From Mucilaginibacter celer (GTDB lineage Bacteria; Bacteroidota; Bacteroidia; Sphingobacteriales; Sphingobacteriaceae): 64,000 nt of DNA. The stretch covers positions 868,001-932,000 of the forward strand of contig NZ_CP032869.1 in NCBI RefSeq assembly GCF_003576455.2. Direction: 5' to 3'. The position numbers and the translations under genes are program-made. Positions within the stretch are counted from its first letter, which is position 1. Each line of letters starts with the position of its first letter. Shown here one piece after another: positions 16,343 through 26,114 of this stretch. The notes beneath the pieces are model-generated. The model saw only the letters and a program-made list of their open reading frames with translations, was not told where the DNA came from and ran no database searches.

Positions 16343-19300
16343 ATGCAATTAAAATTACGTTTTTGTATATGCCTTGCATTGCTGTTCTGTTTAGCAGGCA
16401 GGGCTTATTCCCAAACGCTCCGCATAACTGGTAAGGTTACGGAGAAAAAGACCGGCGATCCGGTTCCCGGAGCAACAGTTGCTGTTAAAGGCACCACCAA
16501 TGGTACCGTTACTGATGTTAACGGAAAATACTTTTTACAAATACCGCAGGGCGGCGCAACTATAGTAGTATCATTTATCGGTATGACGCCTATTGAACGC
16601 CAGGTAACCCAGGCCGGCGAGGTGAACTTCGCCCTTGAAGATGCCGCCGCCAACGCTTTGAACGAGGTTGTGGTAGTTGGTTACGGTACCCAAAAAGTAA
16701 CCAATGTATCGGGCGCTATCTCGGTAGTAAAAGCAAGCGATATCAAAAAACTCACCCCGCTACGTGCCGAAGAAGCCCTGCAAGGCCAGGCATCAGGTAT
16801 TACCGTGATCCAGAGTGGTTCGCCGGGTTCAAAGCCTACGGTGCAGGTACGTGGTATCCCGTCGTTTTCAGGTAACGACCCAACGGTAATCATTGATGGC
16901 TCGGTACAAACCTTAACTGATTTCAATTCGATCAACCCATTGGATATCGAATCCATCAACGTATTGAAGGATGCTGCTTCAACAGCTATTTACGGCTTAA
17001 AGGGCGGTAACGGCGTAATTGTGGTTACCACCAAATCGGGCGGTAAAAATCAGAAAACACAGATCAGTATCAATGCTAACTACGGCGTACAAAGCGTACT
17101 GCATAAAGTTGGCGTATTGAACGCTACCGAGTACGGCGCTATTGTTAACGAGGGTAGTGTGACATCAGGCGGTCCGGTCATTTTCCCTGATCTTTCTATC
17201 CTTGGTGTAGGTACCGACTGGCAAGACCAGGTTTTCCATACCGCGCCAATGCAAACACACAACCTTTCGGCCAGTGGCGGCAGTGATAAAATGCAATACT
17301 TTATCTCGGCCGGTTATCAAAGCCAGGGCGGTATTGTTGGTGGTTACGATAAATCGAGATTTAACAGGGGCAACTTTACAGCCAATTTAAGTTTTGACCT
17401 TACCTCGAAACTTAAATTTTTGGTAAACGCCACAGATGTTATACTGAGCGGCCGTTCGGTACAGGAAAACTCATTTAACAGTATCCTGGGCAGCGCCTTA
17501 AACTTTGACCCAACTGTTCCGGTTGCTAATAACGATCCTAACACGGTTGGTAAATATGGTTACAGTAACCTCATCCTGTCGGAAGTATTTAACCCACTTA
17601 CCAAGCTCGATAATACTTATAACCGCAATACAGGCAATAAGCTGTACGGTAAATTCGAGGCTCAATACGATGTTATTAAAGGCCTGAAACTAAACAGCCG
17701 TTTCGGTTACACCAAGTACGATGACAACTCGAAAAACTTTACCCCGCTGATATTTTACGGACCGCAAAACGTGAACAATACCATGAATGCCGATGGCACA
17801 ACGGTAACAGGTTCGCACAGCAGCATATCGCAAACAAAAAACAGCAATTTTAATTACACCTGGGAGTCATTTGCCAACTACAACTTTAACGTAGCAAAAG
17901 ATCATCACTTTGAAACCGTAGCAGGTTTTTCGATGGCTAAAACCAGCGGAAACGGCATGAATGCCAGCAGGCAGGATGTACCTTTCAACTCATGGCAATT
18001 TGCCGATTTCAGCGCTGCTACCGGTACTAACACTGCCGATAACCTGAACGCTGTAACCGGTTCATATTACCAGTATTTTAAACGCAACCTGTCATATTTC
18101 GGTCGCGCCAATTACGATTATAAAGGTAAATACCTGGCGTCGTTCTCTGCCCGTCGCGATGGTTCATCGGCTTTTGGTAAGGATAATAAGTTTGCCAACT
18201 TCTACGCCGGTTCACTGGGCTGGGTAGTGAGCAGTGAAGATTTCTTTAAAGTTCCCTTTATTGATTACTTGAAAATCCGCGGCAGCTACGGTTCAACTGG
18301 TAACGAAAACGTTAGCCCGGTTTATGTATCGATAGTAACCGGCGGTCCTGATTATGGTCCTACTGCCAACAGTAACGGTTATAACTTCAGCAATATTTTC
18401 TATCCGGGTTCAACTGTAGGTTCGGCAGCCAATAACAGCCTGGCCTGGGAAAAGCAGTTGCAAAGCAACGCGGGTTTTGACCTTACCTTGTTTAAAGGCA
18501 AGATCTCTTTATCTGCCGATTATTTTGAGAAACGTGTAAGCGGTTTATTGTTCACCCCTTCAGTATCGCTATACCTGGGTACCATCCCGCCGCCTACGGC
18601 TAATATCGGTTCAACCAAAACCAATGGTGTTGATATTACCTTGGGCTATAACGAAACCATTAATAAAGACCTCAAATTCAGCAATAACTTCACCTTTACA
18701 ACCAGTAAAAACATAGTTACGGCAACCAATACCGATGGTACTGCACGTATAACCGGTGGCAGCTACTTTAACGGCCAGTCGCAAACGGTTACTGTTTTTG
18801 AAAAAGGCCATACGCCGGGCTATTTCTACGGATATAAAACCGCCGGCATTTTCCAAAGCATGGCCGAAATTGCCGCGGCTCCAACGCAGGATGGCGCTCA
18901 GCCTGGTGATATCCGCTATGTAGATATTAATCACGATGGCAAGATTACGGCTGCCGATCAAACACAAATTGGTAATCCCTTCCCTAAATTTACTTTAGGG
19001 TGGAACCTGAGCGTATCGTACAAAAGCTTTGATTTTAGCGCTTTCACCTATGCTTCAATAGGTAATGATGTGTACAGGGCTTATGAGCGTAACCAAAACT
19101 ACACCAACAAGTTCCGCAACGTGCTGGCCCGTTGGACTGGTCCCGGATCAACCAACGATGCCCGCTACCCAAGGTACTCGTTTAACGACCCGAACAGCAA
19201 TATCCGCGTATCCGACAGGTATGTAGAGGATGGCACATTTGTAAAAATCAAAAACATCCAGTTGGGTTATACGCTGCCAAAATCATTCGGGCGCAATGTG

Positions 19301-19465
19301 TTTAAAAGCATCCGCATTTACGGCCAGGTTAAAAACGCCTTCACCTTTACCAAATACACAGGCTTCGATCCGGAAATTGCCGGCGACGTAATGGATACCG
19401 GTATCGACCGTGGCGCTTACCCGCAAGCCCGCATGTACGCCTTTGGTATCGACATTAAGCTATAA
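16343..19465 (+). CDS. susC: SusC/RagA-family TonB-linked outer membrane transporter (first PUL)
   Basis: The 1040-residue protein has a signal peptide (to AYSQ), a carboxypeptidase-regulatory-like domain (about 27-100; ITGKVTEKKTGDPVPGATVAVKGT), the SusC signature EVVVVGYGTQK, a plug domain (about 115-225) and a 22-strand barrel ending in ...FGIDIKL with the expected C-terminal beta strand. It imports oligosaccharides across the outer membrane with TonB energy and pairs with the SusD-like lipoprotein 18 bp downstream. The two GH16 lipoproteins in the same operon suggest beta-1,3-glucan oligosaccharides. No STN secretin-type domain is present, so it is not the signalling form that works with an anti-sigma factor. 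Confidence 0.96.
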   Translation: MQLKLRFCICLALLFCLAGRAYSQTLRITGKVTEKKTGDPVPGATVAVKGTTNGTVTDVNGKYFLQIPQGGATIVVSFIGMTPIERQVTQAGEVNFALEDAAANALNEVVVVGYGTQKVTNVSGAISVVKASDIKKLTPLRAEEALQGQASGITVIQSGSPGSKPTVQVRGIPSFSGNDPTVIIDGSVQTLTDFNSINPLDIESINVLKDAASTAIYGLKGGNGVIVVTTKSGGKNQKTQISINANYGVQSVLHKVGVLNATEYGAIVNEGSVTSGGPVIFPDLSILGVGTDWQDQVFHTAPMQTHNLSASGGSDKMQYFISAGYQSQGGIVGGYDKSRFNRGNFTANLSFDLTSKLKFLVNATDVILSGRSVQENSFNSILGSALNFDPTVPVANNDPNTVGKYGYSNLILSEVFNPLTKLDNTYNRNTGNKLYGKFEAQYDVIKGLKLNSRFGYTKYDDNSKNFTPLIFYGPQNVNNTMNADGTTVTGSHSSISQTKNSNFNYTWESFANYNFNVAKDHHFETVAGFSMAKTSGNGMNASRQDVPFNSWQFADFSAATGTNTADNLNAVTGSYYQYFKRNLSYFGRANYDYKGKYLASFSARRDGSSAFGKDNKFANFYAGSLGWVVSSEDFFKVPFIDYLKIRGSYGSTGNENVSPVYVSIVTGGPDYGPTANSNGYNFSNIFYPGSTVGSAANNSLAWEKQLQSNAGFDLTLFKGKISLSADYFEKRVSGLLFTPSVSLYLGTIPPPTANIGSTKTNGVDITLGYNETINKDLKFSNNFTFTTSKNIVTATNTDGTARITGGSYFNGQSQTVTVFEKGHTPGYFYGYKTAGIFQSMAEIAAAPTQDGAQPGDIRYVDINHDGKITAADQTQIGNPFPKFTLGWNLSVSYKSFDFSAFTYASIGNDVYRAYERNQNYTNKFRNVLARWTGPGSTNDARYPRYSFNDPNSNIRVSDRYVEDGTFVKIKNIQLGYTLPKSFGRNVFKSIRIYGQVKNAFTFTKYTGFDPEIAGDVMDTGIDRGAYPQARMYAFGIDIKL

Positions 19466-19483
19466 ACCTAAAACAGACAAAAA

Positions 19484-20995
19484 ATGAAGAAGATATATAT
19501 ACGTTTTGCAGGTATGGCTTTGCTGATGGCCATGGCCGGCTCATGTAAAAAATTTGTAGACTATAACCCACACGAGGATTTCAAAGTAACCGACCAGGAT
19601 TACCTGAAAACCGAAACCGATTACCGCACCATGGCGGTGAGTGCCTACACCCCGCTGCAATGGTTAAACCAAATGGTACCGGTGGGCGATATCGCCTCGG
19701 ATAACTCGGTAGCAGGCGGCGAGGCAGCATCAGATGTACTGTCGTTACAACAAATTGACGATTACACGCTTACCCCGGTAAACTCAACCCTTACCGATTT
19801 ATGGCAGGTATCGTACGAGGGTATTAACCGTACCAATTACCTCACTCAATATAAAGACAAAAACCCCGGCGGCCAGGCCATCAGCTTTACAGGCAAGGAT
19901 GCGCTTTATGGTGAGATCACTTTTCTGCGCGCCTACTACTATTTTTCATTGGTAAGGATGTTTGGCGATGTGCCTTTGTTTACCGACAGGCGTTTAGAGG
20001 TAAAAGATTCAAAAACTTTAAAACGCAGCCCTAAAGCCGATGTGTACAAGCAAATTGAAGCCGATTTGAACAGTGCTATCGCTGTGTTGCCAACTATCCA
20101 ATCGCAAAAAGGCCGTGTTACCAAATATGCTGCACAAGCTATGTTGGGTAAGGTTTATTTGTACGAGAATAAGTTTGATGATGCAAAAACAGTATTGGAA
20201 AGTGTGATCAGCAATGGCGGCTTTACTTTAGTTCCGGATTTTGCTTCGATATTTTTGGCGGCTGGGGAAAACGGGGCAGAGTCTGTTTTTGAAATTCAGT
20301 ACAGCAACAACTCGCCTTATTATAACTGGGGAGGCCAAACTCGTGGCCAGGGTAATTACTCGGTACAGCAATGCGGCATCCGTGGATTGAATGGTTCGGC
20401 CGATATGCCTTATGCGGCAGGCTGGAGCACCAATTTGCCTACGCAGGATCTGGCCAATGCTTACGCGGCCGGCGATAAACGTAAAGCCATCACCACTTTC
20501 GATATCGAGGCTTATAAAAATGCCAATCCATCATTCAACATTACTTACCAGGTAGCGCCTTATAAAAACACAGGTTTGTACAATGGCAAATACCTGCCGC
20601 GTAAAGGTGAAACATCTGGCCAGGTGGAGCTGAACTACCTCAACAATTTCAGGACATTACGTTATGCCGAGGTTTTATTGATGGCTGCCGAAGCTGAAAA
20701 CCGCGCAGGTTCGCCAAATGATACCAAGGCGCAAGGCTTCCTGAACCAGGTACGTGCCCGTGCTTTTGGTGATGCCACTCATAACATCACCTCAACCGGC
20801 GCAACCTTAAAACAAGCCATTTGGGATGAAAGAAGGCTGGAGCTGGGTATGGAAGGCGATCGCTTTTTCGACCTGGTGCGCACCGGGCAGGCTGCCGCGA
20901 AGATCACGGGGTTTAAAACCGGTAAAAATGAAGTATTCCCTATACCGCAGCAGGAAGTGGATATTTCAGGGTTAACACAAAATCCGGGATATTAA
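19484..20995 (+). CDS. susD: SusD/RagB-family glycan-binding lipoprotein (first PUL)
   Basis: A lipoprotein signal ends at Cys21 (MAGSCKK), followed by the SusD N-terminal region (DQDYLKTETDYRTMAVSAYTPLQ), a tetratricopeptide-like helical scaffold (YGEITFLRAYYYFSLVRMFGDVPLFTDRR) and the C-terminal signature WDERRLELGMEGDRFFDLVRTGQA...FPIPQQEVD...NPGY. At 503 residues it is full length. It should cap the SusC barrel and capture glycan at the surface. Cys-Lys-Lys after the lipobox is typical of surface lipoproteins here. Confidence 0.95.
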   Translation: MKKIYIRFAGMALLMAMAGSCKKFVDYNPHEDFKVTDQDYLKTETDYRTMAVSAYTPLQWLNQMVPVGDIASDNSVAGGEAASDVLSLQQIDDYTLTPVNSTLTDLWQVSYEGINRTNYLTQYKDKNPGGQAISFTGKDALYGEITFLRAYYYFSLVRMFGDVPLFTDRRLEVKDSKTLKRSPKADVYKQIEADLNSAIAVLPTIQSQKGRVTKYAAQAMLGKVYLYENKFDDAKTVLESVISNGGFTLVPDFASIFLAAGENGAESVFEIQYSNNSPYYNWGGQTRGQGNYSVQQCGIRGLNGSADMPYAAGWSTNLPTQDLANAYAAGDKRKAITTFDIEAYKNANPSFNITYQVAPYKNTGLYNGKYLPRKGETSGQVELNYLNNFRTLRYAEVLLMAAEAENRAGSPNDTKAQGFLNQVRARAFGDATHNITSTGATLKQAIWDERRLELGMEGDRFFDLVRTGQAAAKITGFKTGKNEVFPIPQQEVDISGLTQNPGY

Positions 20996-21020
20996 TCATT
21001 AACCTTAAACGAAAAAGATC

Positions 21021-23120
21021 ATGAAATCAATGAAATATATTTTAGGTATTTCCCTGATGCTGGCCATAGCGGCAGGCTGTAAAAAGGAGGAATTTACCGA
21101 TACCTCATTCGCCAAAAATGCCCCCGAACCCGGCAAATTATCGGTGCTGTTTGATATTACGCATGATAATACCGGTTTGGTAACCATCACTCCCAATGGC
21201 GAAGGCGCGTCATCGTACGATGTGTACCTGGGCGATGGCGGCGATACCTATGTTAAAGTAGCCGCGGGCAAAAGCACGCAGCATAAATATGCCGAAGGTA
21301 ATTATACTGTTAAAATTGTTGGTCATAACCTGAGCGGCAAAACCACTACATTAACCCAGCCGCTAACCGTAGCTTTCAGGGCACCTGAAAACTTAAAGGT
21401 GACTTTAGCTACCGATGGCTTAAACCTGAGCGTTGCTGCCACTGCCGATTATGAAACTTTGTTTAAAGTGGCTTATGGCGATTCGACAGCTACCAATCCG
21501 GTTCCATCGGTATCATTTTTAGAAGGCCAGACTGTTAAGCATGCTTACGCGGGTGCCGGTACTTACACCGTAAAAGTGACAGCACTTAGCGGCGGCGCGG
21601 CAACAACTATATTTACGCAAGCTGTTAAAGTTGGCAAGCAGTTAGATTTGCCGGTCACTTTTGATGACCCTAATTACGATTACACGCTGAGCGATTTCGG
21701 CAACAACCAATCATCTTTAGCTGCCGATCCAACCAACGCTGCCAATAAGGTAATGAAAACCCTGAAACCTGCGGGTGCCGAAGTTTGGGCGGGTACCACT
21801 TTGGGTACAGCATCTGGCTTTGCCACAAAAATTCCGCTTACCGCTGCGTATGCTAAAATGAGCGTGAGGGTTTACTCGCCTGCTGCCGGTTTGGATATTA
21901 AGCTGAAAGTAGAAGATCATGCCAACGGCAACCACGCGGTTGAAACCGATGTGCTCACCACCAAAGCCAATGCATGGGAAACCCTAATATTCGACTTTAG
22001 CAAACAAGCCGCTGGTACACCGGCCTTCGACGCCACGTATACTTATGATAAAGCTTCGATCTTCTTCGACTTTGGTAATGGAGGTAGCGGTAAGGTATTC
22101 TACTCGGATGATTTCCAGATGTTAGTTGCCCCGCCAACCCTGAAACAGATTAACCTGCCGGTAACTTTTGATGCTACCGATGTTGACTACACTGTAACCG
22201 ATTTTGGCAACAACCAAACTGTTAACGGAGTTGACCCAACCAACGCGGCCAATAAAGTTAAATTAACCACGAAACCTAACGGAGCCGAAACATGGGCTGG
22301 AACAACTTTGGGTACAACCGGTTTTTCTGCCAAAGTACCGCTTACCGCCACCTCAACTAAAATGAGTGTAAGGGTATATTCGCCTGCGGCAGGTATCGAT
22401 ATTAAACTGAAACTGGAAGATCATACCAATGGTGCAAAATCAGTAGAAACCGATGTGCTAACCACTAAGGCTAATGCATGGGAAACGTTAACCTTCGACT
22501 TCACCAAGAACTCGGCAGGTACACCGGCGCTTGATTTATCTACCAACTACGATAAAGCTTCCATTTTCTTCGATTTTGGAAATACAGGCAACGGCAAGAA
22601 GTTTTATTGGGATGATGTAATGTTTATAGCGCCTGATCCTGGTTCGACCGTGCTGGGTTTACCGCTTACTTTCGAGTCATCAACAGTAACCTACAACTTT
22701 ACTGATTTTGCGGGGGGTGTACTTTCTGTAGTGAATAACCCGCACGCAACCGGTATCAACACCAGCGCCAAAGTTGCACAAATGGTTAAATATAACGGCG
22801 AAACCTACGGCGGCAGCTTTATTACGCTTGATAACCCGATAGATTTTTCGACCAAAAAAACCTTTAAAATGAAGGTTTACTCACCGCGCGCGGGTGCTAA
22901 GGTATTATTGAAGGTAGAGAATTTGACCGATGGCAGCACCTCGTTTGAAAAAGAAGTATCAACCACCACGGCCAACGCCTGGGAAGAACTCACATTTGAT
23001 TACAGCGGTATCAACACGGCAAAATCCTACCAAAAAATAGTGCTGATTTTTGATAACGGCACGAAAGGCGATGGATCTGCCAATTATACTTTCCTGTTAG
23101 ATGATATCACCCTTAATTAA
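21021..23120 (+). CDS. Multidomain surface lipoprotein, probable SusE/F-position glycan-binding protein with three repeated modules
   Basis: This 699-residue lipoprotein (Cys20 in AIAAGCKKEE, a surface-export type N-terminus) has two PKD-like domains (about 40-120 and 125-205; GDGGDTYVKVAAG...GNYTVKIVG), then three ~155-residue modules at 209-370, 379-538 and 547-699. Modules 1 and 2 are close copies (LPVTFD...YT.(T/S)DFGNNQ, WAGTTLGT, KMSVRVYSPAAG, DVLTTKANAWETL.FDF, YDKASIFFDFGN); the third is diverged (AKVLLKVENLTDG, TTTANAWEELTFDYSG). They look like beta-sandwich carbohydrate-binding modules. Position after susD supports a surface glycan-binding role; no enzyme motif is visible. Binding specificity is inferred from the GH16 neighbours. 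Confidence 0.82.
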   Translation: MKSMKYILGISLMLAIAAGCKKEEFTDTSFAKNAPEPGKLSVLFDITHDNTGLVTITPNGEGASSYDVYLGDGGDTYVKVAAGKSTQHKYAEGNYTVKIVGHNLSGKTTTLTQPLTVAFRAPENLKVTLATDGLNLSVAATADYETLFKVAYGDSTATNPVPSVSFLEGQTVKHAYAGAGTYTVKVTALSGGAATTIFTQAVKVGKQLDLPVTFDDPNYDYTLSDFGNNQSSLAADPTNAANKVMKTLKPAGAEVWAGTTLGTASGFATKIPLTAAYAKMSVRVYSPAAGLDIKLKVEDHANGNHAVETDVLTTKANAWETLIFDFSKQAAGTPAFDATYTYDKASIFFDFGNGGSGKVFYSDDFQMLVAPPTLKQINLPVTFDATDVDYTVTDFGNNQTVNGVDPTNAANKVKLTTKPNGAETWAGTTLGTTGFSAKVPLTATSTKMSVRVYSPAAGIDIKLKLEDHTNGAKSVETDVLTTKANAWETLTFDFTKNSAGTPALDLSTNYDKASIFFDFGNTGNGKKFYWDDVMFIAPDPGSTVLGLPLTFESSTVTYNFTDFAGGVLSVVNNPHATGINTSAKVAQMVKYNGETYGGSFITLDNPIDFSTKKTFKMKVYSPRAGAKVLLKVENLTDGSTSFEKEVSTTTANAWEELTFDYSGINTAKSYQKIVLIFDNGTKGDGSANYTFLLDDITLN

Positions 23121-23129
23121 TAACAGATC

Positions 23130-24029
23130 ATGAAAATCAACATAAAAGCAATAGCGATAATTATTATAGCGGCTGTTATTGGTTATAGCAGCTGTAAAAA
23201 GCCCGAATATTCGTTCGGGCAACTCACCAGCCCGTCGGATTTAAAACTGACCGTGGTGGTGGATAGCGCCGATGCCGCCAACCCGGCAGGTATGGGCAGT
23301 GGGAAGGTGAAAATAACCCTGGCCTCCAACAACACCATCACCTACAGGGTTGACCTTGGCGACGGCCGTACACAGGTGATGGGTGCCGGTACAACTACCG
23401 TAAAATACAACAGCCCCGGTACAAACGATTATACCATTACAGTTAACGCGGTGGGTACAGGTGGCAGCACCTCAACCATCAGCAAAAAAGTGAGTGTGTT
23501 TGTAGCCTTTGTTATCCCTGCGGATATATTGAGCAACCTAACTGGTGGTTCGTCAAAAGTATGGGTTACCGATAGAACAAATCCTGGCCACGTAGGTGTT
23601 GGGCCGGCAGATGGTTTTACACCTTCTTACTATGCTGCTGCTCCTAATGAGCGTGCCGAGTGTTTGTATGATGATGAGATCACTTTCATCAAAAACGCCA
23701 ACAATACCGTAAGCATGAGCATCAATAACAAAGGGCAATCGTTCTTTATCGGTGCTTCAACCGTATTCTACGGAAAATCGGGTGGTGATAATTGCTATGA
23801 TATTGATGTATCGGGTGTTCGGAACCTTAGCTTTATGAATGCTACTTCGGGGTCAAATTCAACAAACTCTACCGGTTACCAGTTTTTGGTTCCTGGTAAC
23901 GGTTTGATCAATTTTGGTACCGGTGGCAATACTTACGAGATCTTGTCGCTCACCTCAACACAAATATTCCTGCGCAACATCGGTATCGACGGCCTGGCCT
24001 GGTATCAGAAATTAAAAGTTAAACCGTAA
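23130..24029 (+). CDS. PKD-domain lipoprotein, probable second surface glycan-binding protein
   Basis: The 299-residue lipoprotein (Cys22 in GYSSCKKPE) has one PKD-like domain (about 38-125; TYRVDLGDGRTQVMGAGTTTVKY) and a C-terminal beta-rich half (about 130-299; LTGGSSKVWVTDR... ending GIDGLAWYQKLKVKP) that resembles domains often found next to GH16 genes in Bacteroidota. No catalytic residues are recognisable. It starts 9 bp after the previous gene and ends 4 bp before the first GH16 gene, so it is firmly in the operon. A role in holding polysaccharide at the surface is inference from context. Confidence 0.72.
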   Translation: MKINIKAIAIIIIAAVIGYSSCKKPEYSFGQLTSPSDLKLTVVVDSADAANPAGMGSGKVKITLASNNTITYRVDLGDGRTQVMGAGTTTVKYNSPGTNDYTITVNAVGTGGSTSTISKKVSVFVAFVIPADILSNLTGGSSKVWVTDRTNPGHVGVGPADGFTPSYYAAAPNERAECLYDDEITFIKNANNTVSMSINNKGQSFFIGASTVFYGKSGGDNCYDIDVSGVRNLSFMNATSGSNSTNSTGYQFLVPGNGLINFGTGGNTYEILSLTSTQIFLRNIGIDGLAWYQKLKVKP

Positions 24030-24033
24030 CAAC

Positions 24034-25083
24034 ATGAAAAATTTACGCATATCATTATTCATTATGTTAGCCTCAGTTCTTTTTGCCGCATGCGGCAAAA
24101 AGAACGAGGGACTGGGTTCGGTAGGTACACCGCCTAAAGGGCTCGACCTGAAAGCCGTGGTAGCAACCGATGGCAGCGGTAACGTTGCCTTCACTGCCAC
24201 CGCAACCAACGCGGTAAGCTATGAGTTTGATTTGGGCAACGGCAGTTTCCAAAACTCCACCAATGGCTCCATCACCTATAAATACCTTGCCGAGGGTAGC
24301 TATACTGTTAAAGTGACGGCCAAAAGCAGCACAGGCAGTACCGCGTCGAAAACGGTATCGTTCAACATATCGTTCACCAGCACCGGCGGGCCAACGCCTA
24401 CCTGGTCGGAAGAGTTTAATACTGATGGCGCGCCTAACCCATCTGTTTGGGGCTATAACCTTGGTGCAGGTGGCTGGGGCAATAACGAACTGGAGTATTA
24501 TACCGATAGGGCTACCAACGTAGTTGTATCGGGTGGTACTTTGAAAATTACCGCCAAGAAAGAAGATTACATGGGCAGCGCTTACACTTCGGCCCGTATA
24601 GTTACCGAGAACAAGCAGGTATTTAAATATGGCCGTTTAGAGATCAAAGCTAAACTTCCGGCCGGTAAAGGTACCTGGCCAGCTATCTGGATGTTGGGCA
24701 GCAACTACGCTACTTCGCCCTGGCCTGCCTGCGGCGAGATGGATATTATGGAACATATTGGTAACAACCTGAACCACATCCTCGGCACATTACATTATCC
24801 TGGTCATTCGGGTGGTAATGGTAATGGTGGCGCAACAGATATCACCAACGCTACAACCGAGTTTCATGTGTATGCCTTGGATTGGTCGCCAACCACAATT
24901 AAAATCTCGGTGGATGGTAATGTATTCCATACCGTAGCTAATGACGGTACGCTACCATTTAACCAAAACTTCTTCCTGATACTGAACGTGGCCATGGGTG
25001 GCAACCTGGGCGGCGCAGTTGATCCGGGCTTTAGCAGCGGTACAATGGAGGTTGATTACGTAAGGTTCTATAAAACAAATTAA
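24034..25083 (+). CDS. GH16 endo-beta-glucanase (laminarinase-like) lipoprotein with PKD domain
   Basis: The protein has 349 residues, a lipobox Cys20 (LFAACGKK), a PKD-like domain (about 35-115) and a GH16 catalytic domain (about 120-349). The catalytic motif is GEMDIMEHIG with nucleophile Glu235, Asp237 and acid/base Glu240; the extra residue in E-x-D-x-x-E is the beta-bulge of laminarinases and licheninases. WGNNELEYYTDR and GTWPAIWMLG also fit the laminarinase group. It should cut beta-1,3 or mixed-linkage glucan at the cell surface. Start is fixed by the signal peptide and the tight 4-bp gap to the upstream gene. Confidence 0.92.
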   Translation: MKNLRISLFIMLASVLFAACGKKNEGLGSVGTPPKGLDLKAVVATDGSGNVAFTATATNAVSYEFDLGNGSFQNSTNGSITYKYLAEGSYTVKVTAKSSTGSTASKTVSFNISFTSTGGPTPTWSEEFNTDGAPNPSVWGYNLGAGGWGNNELEYYTDRATNVVVSGGTLKITAKKEDYMGSAYTSARIVTENKQVFKYGRLEIKAKLPAGKGTWPAIWMLGSNYATSPWPACGEMDIMEHIGNNLNHILGTLHYPGHSGGNGNGGATDITNATTEFHVYALDWSPTTIKISVDGNVFHTVANDGTLPFNQNFFLILNVAMGGNLGGAVDPGFSSGTMEVDYVRFYKTN

Positions 25084-25090
25084 TAAAACG

Positions 25091-25113
25091 GCCGGGCTGC
25101 AAGGCCCGGCTAT
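25091..25113 (+). terminator. Hairpin between the two GH16 genes
   Basis: A perfect 7-bp G/C stem (gccgggc 25091-25097, gcccggc 25104-25110) with a 6-nt loop is followed only by tattta. The weak T tract suggests an attenuator or an mRNA-stability hairpin rather than full termination. Confidence 0.5.
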
Positions 25114-25133
25114 TTAATCCCCTAATATAATTT

Positions 25134-26027
25134 ATGGAACTAAATAAATACAGACACAACCGGATTGTAGCGCTTTTATTCGCCGCTGTTTCGGTATCAG
25201 GCTGCTCGGCACAAAAGAAATCTACCATTGCTACTTCAAAAGGTAAAGTGGTTTTTTTTGATGATTTTAACGCCGATAATATAGACCGCAACAAATGGAA
25301 CTTTGAGATAACCGGCAAAAACAACCATTTTAATGATGAGTTGCAGGCTTATGTAGATACGCCTTCAACAGCATTTATTGTGCATGGGGCCGATGCCGAA
25401 GGTGCCGATGGAGGCGCTTTGGTGATCCGTCCGCAATCGTCACCGGGCTTTGTTACCAAGGATGGCCAGAACTTTGATTTTATATCGAGCCGGATGACCA
25501 CCCAAAACAAATTCCAGTTTACTTACGGCACAGCCGAGGCCCGCATTAAACTACCTGATGGCGCAGGCTTTTGGCCGGCCTGGTGGCTGCTTGGCACCGG
25601 CGAATGGCCCCACACCGGCGAAACCGATATTATGGAGTACATTGGCGAAAAGGACTGGGTAAGCGCAGCCGTACACGGTAGCGGCTACAGTGGCGAAACA
25701 CCGTTTGTTAACCGCCTTTACCTCGATGCCAATAACGATGTAACCCACTGGCACACCTACGCGGTGGATTGGACACCCGATGAATTGCTGTTTAAGTATG
25801 ATGGTAAACTGATGTTCCGGGTAACCAAAACCATGGCACAGCATTATGGTAAATGGGTATTTGATAATCAGCAATACCTCATCCTTAATTTTGCTTTAGG
25901 CGGAGGATACCCGGTAAAGATAAACGGCATTAAAAAGCCTTATGGCATGCCCGAATCTTCTGTAGAAATGGTAAAAAACGGCCAGGCCAAAATGCTGGTG
26001 GATTGGGTGCGGGTAACCCAAAGATAA
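25134..26027 (+). CDS. Second GH16 glycoside hydrolase lipoprotein
   Basis: This 297-residue lipoprotein (Cys24 in SVSGCSAQ) is a GH16 domain without an added PKD. The motif GETDIMEYIG gives Glu163, Asp165 and Glu168. It differs from its neighbour in the active-site surroundings (NHFNDELQAYVDTP; GTGEWPHTGETDIM; WPAWWLLG) and has an insertion VNRLYLDANNDVTHWHTYAVDW. The pair probably divide the work on one glucan, for example different chain lengths or branching, but this cannot be told from sequence. A strong terminator follows, closing the operon. Confidence 0.9.
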   Translation: MELNKYRHNRIVALLFAAVSVSGCSAQKKSTIATSKGKVVFFDDFNADNIDRNKWNFEITGKNNHFNDELQAYVDTPSTAFIVHGADAEGADGGALVIRPQSSPGFVTKDGQNFDFISSRMTTQNKFQFTYGTAEARIKLPDGAGFWPAWWLLGTGEWPHTGETDIMEYIGEKDWVSAAVHGSGYSGETPFVNRLYLDANNDVTHWHTYAVDWTPDELLFKYDGKLMFRVTKTMAQHYGKWVFDNQQYLILNFALGGGYPVKINGIKKPYGMPESSVEMVKNGQAKMLVDWVRVTQR

Positions 26028-26048
26028 TAGCCCCTTATGAATGGAAAC

Positions 26049-26085
26049 GCCGTCGGTAAGTAATTACCGGCGGCTTTCTTGTTTT
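26049..26085 (+). terminator. Intrinsic terminator of the first PUL
   Basis: An 11-bp stem (gccgtcggtaa 26049-26059, ttaccggcggc 26064-26074, one G-T pair) with a gtaa loop is followed by tttcttgtttt. It lies 22 bp after the last GH16 stop codon. Confidence 0.8.
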
Positions 26086-26114
26086 AATGAGGTGGGATAC
26101 TGTAAAAACGAATT

